DNA from: Bacillota bacterium
GTDB lineage: Bacteria; Bacillota; Clostridia; Acetivibrionales; JAEXSP01
DNA: 30,989 nucleotides
Reading direction: 5' to 3'
NCBI GenBank assembly: GCA_023453795.1
Contig: JAEXSP010000018.1
Location: forward strand, 1-30,989
The notes under the pieces were generated by a model. It did no database searches, was not told the origin of the DNA, and was given only the letters and a program-made list of their open reading frames with translations. Numbering within the stretch: position 1 is the first letter of the stretch; each line of letters starts with the position of its first letter. The position numbers and the translations under genes are program-made. This document shows positions 26,383 to 30,989 of this stretch, in pieces.

Positions 26383-29300
26383 ATGGGAAGCAGCTTTGCC
26401 GAACCTGTTAAGGATAATAAGGTCTCCAGAGAGAATGAAAAAATCACAGGACCCCTTCACGATGCAGATGAGAAAGAAGCTGATTATATTGCTGAATCTT
26501 TCTCAAATAAGGAAAGTGAAAAAAAATGGACACGCAGGGCTATTTCCAATGGTACGGGTACGCCGGACAACTCTGGCTTCAGCATCTCGGGAAAGTCATC
26601 ACGTCTTGTTAGCGATACCTTAAAATCATCAGGACGTCCGATTGATGATTCTGTTCGTGTGCCTATGGAGAGTTGGTTTAATCATGATTTCAGAGGTGTG
26701 CGCATACATGACGATTCAAAGGCTTCGGAGTCTGCAAAGGCTGTTAAAGCTATTGCGTACACTGTTGGAAGAGATATTGTATTCAGAAACGGTGCATATG
26801 CACCTCGTACATACAGCGGAAGCAGGCTATTAGCCCATGAACTGGCGCATGTGGTGCAGCAAGGCGGGAATAAAAGTCTTCAGAGAAAGCCTGACGGCAG
26901 TGATGCCGGTGAAGGCTCAGCAGCCGATTCCGGAAACATTGACAAGCTTGAAGATTCAAAAAAGTTTTATCAATTATATAGATCTAATAAAACAGGGTAC
27001 GTAAAAGTAAAATGGGGAGGATTTGATGTTACCTATGAGAAGAAACCCGGATATGACGAGGCCTTAAAGGATGCCGGCTTTGAGAGCGTTTCGGAATATG
27101 AACAGGCAATTGCAGAATTCGAAAACTTCTTCTGCAGCCATACTTGTAAAATTGCATCGGAAATGCTGCTGGAGAATGAAAAACTGGTTACAGCCGAAAC
27201 CGAAAGATACGGATTACCGGATAAAGACGGTGACGATAAAGCGCTGCTTCAACTGGGGGCTTTAATCAAACCTATGCTGGATAAGGCTTGGGAATATCGT
27301 GAAAAAGCACAAATAAGAGTACCTCTCAGCGGAGGAGGAGATATCATTGATGGGCCATGTCCTGAGGCAGATCAACTGGACAAACAGGTAAATGATATAA
27401 TTTTAGCTGCATCAATGAGATTTCCGGCTTTAGCCGACCCAGCCATAAGTCGCTATATGCTTGCATCCGGTAACATTGGTCAGATACGGGGGATGCTTAA
27501 GGGGCAGGGCAACGACAGACTGAAAGATATTAAGGATATCAGGGAAAAAATAGAAGAAGACCCCAGTGTTGTTTGGGGCCTGGAAAACGCAGTAGCCCGC
27601 TCCCGCATGAGCCTTAATATCGATAAGGATTCCGTCTGCGATTTAATCATTAGCGACAAGATTTCATGTGCAGCAGTCAGTAAAATCGTGAGAGATTTAT
27701 TTTTGGCAGCTCTGGCAATCGGTATTGGTATTGCAACGGCAGGAGCGGGTACACCGGCAATAATTGCAGCTGCAGGGGCCTTAAGTGTTGCTGGGATTTC
27801 AACCTATGTTGCTGTGGATCATACAAAGGAATTTCTCGTTCAACAGGCAGCATACGGCAGTGCATATGACAAAGCAAAAGCGCTAACTGCAAATGAACCG
27901 GATATGTTGTGGCTTGCGTTGGATATTATAGCAGCAGGTATTGATGTAGCGGCTGCAGCTAGAGCTGTAGCTAAGCTTGCACCGGTGATAAGGGAAGTAC
28001 TTGCCGGGGCTAAAGATGTGAAAGTAATCAAGGAAGAGGCATTAGCGATAGCTGAAGTAAATGCCAAGGATGCGGAAAAAATTGCAGAGACAGCAGCCAA
28101 GGCCATAGAAAAGCAGGAGACAAATACTAAGCTTTTAAAGGATAATAAGAAATTGGTTGAGGCAATAAGAGCGGCAGCAGCTGATCTTGATGATTCTGCA
28201 ATTGCCGGAATTCTTAAAATGCCGGAAGGAACAAGAACACAATTACTGAAGTCGTTTGGAAAGGACCCGCAGTTCCTTCGTAATCTGGGGCATGCGGCTA
28301 ATCAATCGGCAGATACTATTAAAGCAGCGGAAAGACTCAGTGGGATTTTAGACAAAGGCCAGTTTGAAATTATCATGGAACACATAGTGAACAATAGGAG
28401 CCAGAATACCAGAGATTTGCTCCGAAGAATTGGAGAAGCCGACTTTACGGCTGATGAGCTTAAGGACTTGTTAAAGGATGTCAAAAATCTATCAGGGAAG
28501 AAAACACTGAGGGAAGGGTTCAAAAAAGCATTAGACGATGCTGCTAAAGCGAGAATAGAGGCTAAAGGAGAGGCTGCTGCAAAGCTTGCGTCGGAGGCTG
28601 ATGTAAAACTGCTTGAAGAGAATAAGGCATTTGTGAGTGAGATTAAAAAAATTGCCCCTGAGATCAAGGACAATGAAATAGCCGGAATTCTAAAGCTGAA
28701 TAAAAGCATTAGCTCCGAGCTGCTGAAAAGGTTTAGTAAAAATCCGGCTTTTTTCAGCAAGCTGGGCGGTTTTGTAAACTCCTCCTCGAATAGTATAAAC
28801 GGGTTGGAAAGGCTGTTTGAAGTCATAGGCAGCAGCAAACAGTTTGATACACTCATGGAGCGTATTATATCTTCAAAGGGCAGAAAAGTCAGAGAAGTGA
28901 TTAGTAAGATCGGAGAAGCCGATTTAACAGCAGGGGAGCTTGAGAATTTGCTGAAAGGCACCGAGAAATTAACCGGTAAAAACGAGTTTGTTTCCAAATT
29001 CAATGCAAGTATTGAAAAAGCAGCAACGGAGAAAATTGAGAAAGCGGAAAAGCTTGCGGCACTAGAGAAGCATAAGGCCGATATGAAACTGCTTGATGAA
29101 AATACGGCACTGGTTAAGAAAATTAGGAAGACAGCAGCTAACCTGGATGATTCGGCTGTTGCCGGGATTATTAAATTACCGGACAATATGCGTTCGCAAA
29201 TACTGGAGAGGTTTGGGAAAAATCCTGTTGTCCTTGGCAACCTGGGACATATGGCAAATCAATCGGCCGATTCTGTTAAAGCAATGGTCAGATTGAGTGA

Positions 29301-30507
29301 AGTCCTAGGGAAAAGCCGGTTTGAGACTATCATGGATTATCTGATGTCCCTAAAAAATGAAAATATCAGGGATTTGCTGCGCCAGCTTGGAAAAGCCGAT
29401 TTTTCTGTCGAAGAACTTAAAGAACTGCTAAAGGGAACAGAGAAGTTAACCGGTAAGCGGGAACTTGCAAAAGAGTTCAGATCTGCGCTTCAGGAAACCT
29501 CAAAGGCAAGGATTGTCACAAATATCTTTAATAAACTTAATAAGCTTCTTCCTGTATTAAGAGGGAAATATCCCATTCTCAAAACCCTTGATGAGGCAGC
29601 ATTAAAGCGTGTAATAGAAAAGATTGCCTATGTAAGTGAAATAAAGGATGCACATATTCAACAAATGAAGGGTCAGCTATTTGAAGAGCTGCTTTCTGTA
29701 AAAATTAAAGCTTCACTGGAAACCGGTGCTGGAAGGGCAGGCCTTGGCCTTGAAAATGTAAAGGAAACAGTTGAATTTATACCCGGTTATAAAATAAAAA
29801 TCAATGGAGAGCAGTATACTGACGGGCTCTTAGTAATTCGTGATCCTGCAAAAAAAGAATTGAAGGTAGTTGCAATAGTAGAAGCTAAAGCCGGAGAAGA
29901 TGCTGCCGCGGGGCTTGCAGATGAACTTGGCAGTAATTTTGCTAAAAACACTTCAAAAAAGAGTATGGGTTCACTTAGTAAGCTGAGCTTTGAAGAAATG
30001 TCTGAATACAAGAAGGTACTGGTTGAAGAGATACTTGAAGTTAAGAATACCAGGGAATTCTTTTTTAAAAACTATAGAGACTTAATAGAAAAATTCTTCC
30101 CGGGTAAGTTTAAGACACCGGACGAATTCGCCACACTAAGCCGGTTCGGTGCAAGGAAAATGTTTGACGACCTTGAAGTTGCTGAAAAAGTAGGTTCAGA
30201 TATAGGCTTATCGACTTCTGAGGTTTCCGGTCAGGTAAGAAGGGATATTGAGCGGGGATATGATGTGTTGGGCACAAACGTCACGATTAGTGAAGGTGCG
30301 GCCAAAGAGAACTGGAAAGTTGTTATGGATAGTCCGAAGAGTGTAAAAACATGGGGAGGACTGCCTAAAGACGTATATGAAAACAGTGCAAAAAGTCTGA
30401 CAAAGGAGATTACTGATCAAGGTCTGAATTTTGAAGGGATGTCCGTAGATATTAATGAGTCAGATTTAATGTCAATTGCCTGCGACTTAAAGAGTGCAGT
30501 TGAGTGA
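26383..30507 (+). CDS. eCIS cargo protein 2: DUF4157 (HExxH) module, three helical repeats, PD-(D/E)xK-like nuclease domain
   Basis: A 1374-aa protein, last of the operon. Residues ~85-165 are the DUF4157/eCIS-core module with H152-E153-x-x-H156, nearly identical to cargo protein 1. Residues ~190-430 are unrecognised and include CSHTC and GPCPEAD segments. Residues ~437-475 are Gly/Ala-rich and hydrophobic (LAALAIGIGIATAGAGTPAI), followed by a second hydrophobic patch near 509-532. Residues ~583-1041 hold three ~160-residue helical repeats. Residues ~1090-1170 carry the order E1101/E1102 (KGQLFEELL), D1147 (QYTDGLLVI) and E1167-x-K1169 (VAIVEAKAG), a convincing PD-(D/E)xK nuclease pattern. 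The last ~200 residues are unassigned. I infer a toxin that cuts nucleic acid in the target. AGGAGA precedes the ATG. Confidence 0.82.
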   Translation: MGSSFAEPVKDNKVSRENEKITGPLHDADEKEADYIAESFSNKESEKKWTRRAISNGTGTPDNSGFSISGKSSRLVSDTLKSSGRPIDDSVRVPMESWFNHDFRGVRIHDDSKASESAKAVKAIAYTVGRDIVFRNGAYAPRTYSGSRLLAHELAHVVQQGGNKSLQRKPDGSDAGEGSAADSGNIDKLEDSKKFYQLYRSNKTGYVKVKWGGFDVTYEKKPGYDEALKDAGFESVSEYEQAIAEFENFFCSHTCKIASEMLLENEKLVTAETERYGLPDKDGDDKALLQLGALIKPMLDKAWEYREKAQIRVPLSGGGDIIDGPCPEADQLDKQVNDIILAASMRFPALADPAISRYMLASGNIGQIRGMLKGQGNDRLKDIKDIREKIEEDPSVVWGLENAVARSRMSLNIDKDSVCDLIISDKISCAAVSKIVRDLFLAALAIGIGIATAGAGTPAIIAAAGALSVAGISTYVAVDHTKEFLVQQAAYGSAYDKAKALTANEPDMLWLALDIIAAGIDVAAAARAVAKLAPVIREVLAGAKDVKVIKEEALAIAEVNAKDAEKIAETAAKAIEKQETNTKLLKDNKKLVEAIRAAAADLDDSAIAGILKMPEGTRTQLLKSFGKDPQFLRNLGHAANQSADTIKAAERLSGILDKGQFEIIMEHIVNNRSQNTRDLLRRIGEADFTADELKDLLKDVKNLSGKKTLREGFKKALDDAAKARIEAKGEAAAKLASEADVKLLEENKAFVSEIKKIAPEIKDNEIAGILKLNKSISSELLKRFSKNPAFFSKLGGFVNSSSNSINGLERLFEVIGSSKQFDTLMERIISSKGRKVREVISKIGEADLTAGELENLLKGTEKLTGKNEFVSKFNASIEKAATEKIEKAEKLAALEKHKADMKLLDENTALVKKIRKTAANLDDSAVAGIIKLPDNMRSQILERFGKNPVVLGNLGHMANQSADSVKAMVRLSEVLGKSRFETIMDYLMSLKNENIRDLLRQLGKADFSVEELKELLKGTEKLTGKRELAKEFRSALQETSKARIVTNIFNKLNKLLPVLRGKYPILKTLDEAALKRVIEKIAYVSEIKDAHIQQMKGQLFEELLSVKIKASLETGAGRAGLGLENVKETVEFIPGYKIKINGEQYTDGLLVIRDPAKKELKVVAIVEAKAGEDAAAGLADELGSNFAKNTSKKSMGSLSKLSFEEMSEYKKVLVEEILEVKNTREFFFKNYRDLIEKFFPGKFKTPDEFATLSRFGARKMFDDLEVAEKVGSDIGLSTSEVSGQVRRDIERGYDVLGTNVTISEGAAKENWKVVMDSPKSVKTWGGLPKDVYENSAKSLTKEITDQGLNFEGMSVDINESDLMSIACDLKSAVE
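26668..26805 (+). repeat. Near-identical DUF4157-coding repeat, copy 2
   Basis: The counterpart of 24572-24709, about 93% identical by eye over 138 bases. Most differences are at third codon positions, so the protein is almost unchanged. Confidence 0.9.
28129..29505 (+). repeat. Three tandem ~160-residue repeats in cargo protein 2
   Basis: The repeats begin at KLLKDN (residue 583), KLLEEN (742) and KLLDEN (902), a spacing of 159-160 residues (~480 bases). Each runs: 'KLLxEN', 'IAGILKL/M', 'LLKxFxKxPxxxxxLG', 'AxRLSxxL', 'FExIMExI', 'IGEADxTAxELxxLLK', 'KLTGK', ending with a charged helix. The first and third copies are the most alike. Cargo protein 1 holds one diverged copy (coding ~24848-25200). 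Confidence 0.85.
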
Positions 30508-30807
30508 GATTCCTGCAGTACTATGCTATAATTCTTCTTATTATTATAATAATTTTAAGGATTAATTGTATTAATATGAATATCTTTTTAAAAAATGAGA
30601 ATATTATAGTGTATACTGAAGCAATTTTAACTATTCGGCAATAATATTGAGATAATTCGTAGTAATCACATTTTTAGGCGATATATCAATATTGCCATTC
30701 AGTTATGAATGGTGGTATAGTATACAAGCTGTCACGTGAGCGGCACTGAAAACTAAAGAACGACATAGAATGAAGGCATCTGGCAAAAAGTTCTTGAGAA
30801 AAAAGTG
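30508..30807. other. Intergenic region between the eCIS operon and the right rRNA promoter
   Basis: 300 AT-rich bases without a credible gene. No good intrinsic terminator follows the last eCIS gene: the only symmetry there is an all-AT palindrome at 30540-30553. A small hairpin CCATTC/GAATGG (30695-30712) lies near the right end. A weak extra promoter may be TTGCCA (30692-30697) with TATAGT (30716-30721) at 18-base spacing, which would fit the multiple promoters common before rRNA operons. Confidence 0.45.
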
Positions 30808-30836
30808 TTGACACAAAAGCGGCGGCATGATAGAAT
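30808..30836 (+). promoter_or_regulatory. Strong rRNA-type promoter
   Basis: A perfect TTGACA (30808-30813) and TAGAAT (30831-30836) with a 17-base spacer, preceded by an A-rich stretch that could act as an UP element. Context and following leader indicate an rRNA operon promoter. Confidence 0.85.
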
Positions 30837-30989
30837 GAACTTCCGCTCGAGAGGGCGAAAGAAAAAATCGTCAGAAGCGAGTAGTACAAGGCGCAAGTTG
30901 AAGTGAGAAACGGAGTTTATTTATATAAATGAGTATCGCAATAAGACTTGCAACGCAGTAATGCGACGCTTATCACGGTTTTGAATGGA
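30837..30989 (+). other. rRNA operon leader, up to the presumed 16S start
   Basis: The sequence after the promoter is GC-richer, contains short stems (for example CGCA-gtaa-TGCG near 30955-30966) and ends in TTTTGAATGGA. Clostridial 16S genes often start with a ...TGGAGAGTTTGATC segment, so the window probably stops at the first bases of 16S. No 16S sequence proper is seen, so this rests on pattern and on the promoter type. Confidence 0.65.

Noticed and set aside
28302..29240. A 312-codon open frame on the minus strand opposite the cargo-2 repeats
   Set aside because: It is the Ser/Leu/Phe-rich mirror of a Lys/Glu/Ala-rich coding repeat, with no family resemblance; the plus-strand frame is clearly the gene.
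24287..30507. Polymorphic toxin with an immunity gene (T6SS or contact-dependent type)
   Set aside because: No small gene follows either cargo gene in an immunity position, and the DUF4157 head plus the adjacent eCIS genes point to an extracellular injection particle.
30540..30553. An all-AT palindrome after the last cargo gene as a terminator
   Set aside because: Only about five A/T pairs with a small loop; too weak to call.

Overview
The window is about 31 kb of AT-rich DNA with strong AGGAGG-type ribosome binding sites, ATG/GTG starts and sigma-A-like promoters. This fits a Gram-positive clostridium, possibly of the Ruminiclostridium/Acetivibrio type; that is my inference, and no marker gene here settles the genus. 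It starts in the 3' end of a 5S rRNA gene with its terminator and ends in an rRNA-type promoter and leader, apparently just before a 16S gene. The whole interval therefore lies between two rRNA operons in the same orientation, or is a draft contig broken at rRNA repeats.

Layout. 1-528: 5S end, terminator and a gene-free stretch with one strong inverted repeat. 529-1824 (minus): a CapA/PgsA-type metallophosphatase with an N-terminal membrane anchor. 1975-2003: a promoter with a 17-bp spacer, pointing right. 2092-30507 (plus): one long operon-like run of tightly packed genes encoding a complete-looking extracellular contractile injection system (eCIS; relatives are Afp, PVC and MAC). 30508-30989: intergenic DNA and the next rRNA promoter and leader.

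Order inside the eCIS operon: AAA+ ATPase (Afp15 type), tail terminator/cap (Afp16 type, DUF4255), one large sheath protein with a repeat insertion, tube protein 1, a small tail-assembly protein, a startless reading frame resembling the small DUF6760/Afp6-like family in the -1 frame, tube protein 2, an unrecognised 351-aa protein, a LysM baseplate protein (Afp7), a spike split into gp27-like and gp5-like proteins (Afp8), a PAAR tip (Afp10), gp25 (Afp9), two baseplate-J proteins (Afp11 type), a gp7/gpI-like protein with a beta-propeller-like N-terminus (Afp12), a 727-aa putative fibre/surface protein, a GT-A-like putative glycosyltransferase, and two large cargo proteins that begin with the same DUF4157 (eCIS core, HExxH) module and end in different nuclease-like domains.

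How it should work (inference from eCIS biology): ATPase and cap assemble and finish the tube and sheath; the baseplate genes build the spike complex; the 727-aa protein may bind the target; the two DUF4157 proteins are the probable payload. The points most worth a second look are a possible programmed -1 frameshift that would make a phage-like G/GT tail chaperone pair, the repeat-bearing cargo proteins with different C-terminal nuclease-like domains, the repeat-decorated sheath, the glycosyltransferase-like gene beside the cargo genes, and the lack of a recognisable tape-measure gene.
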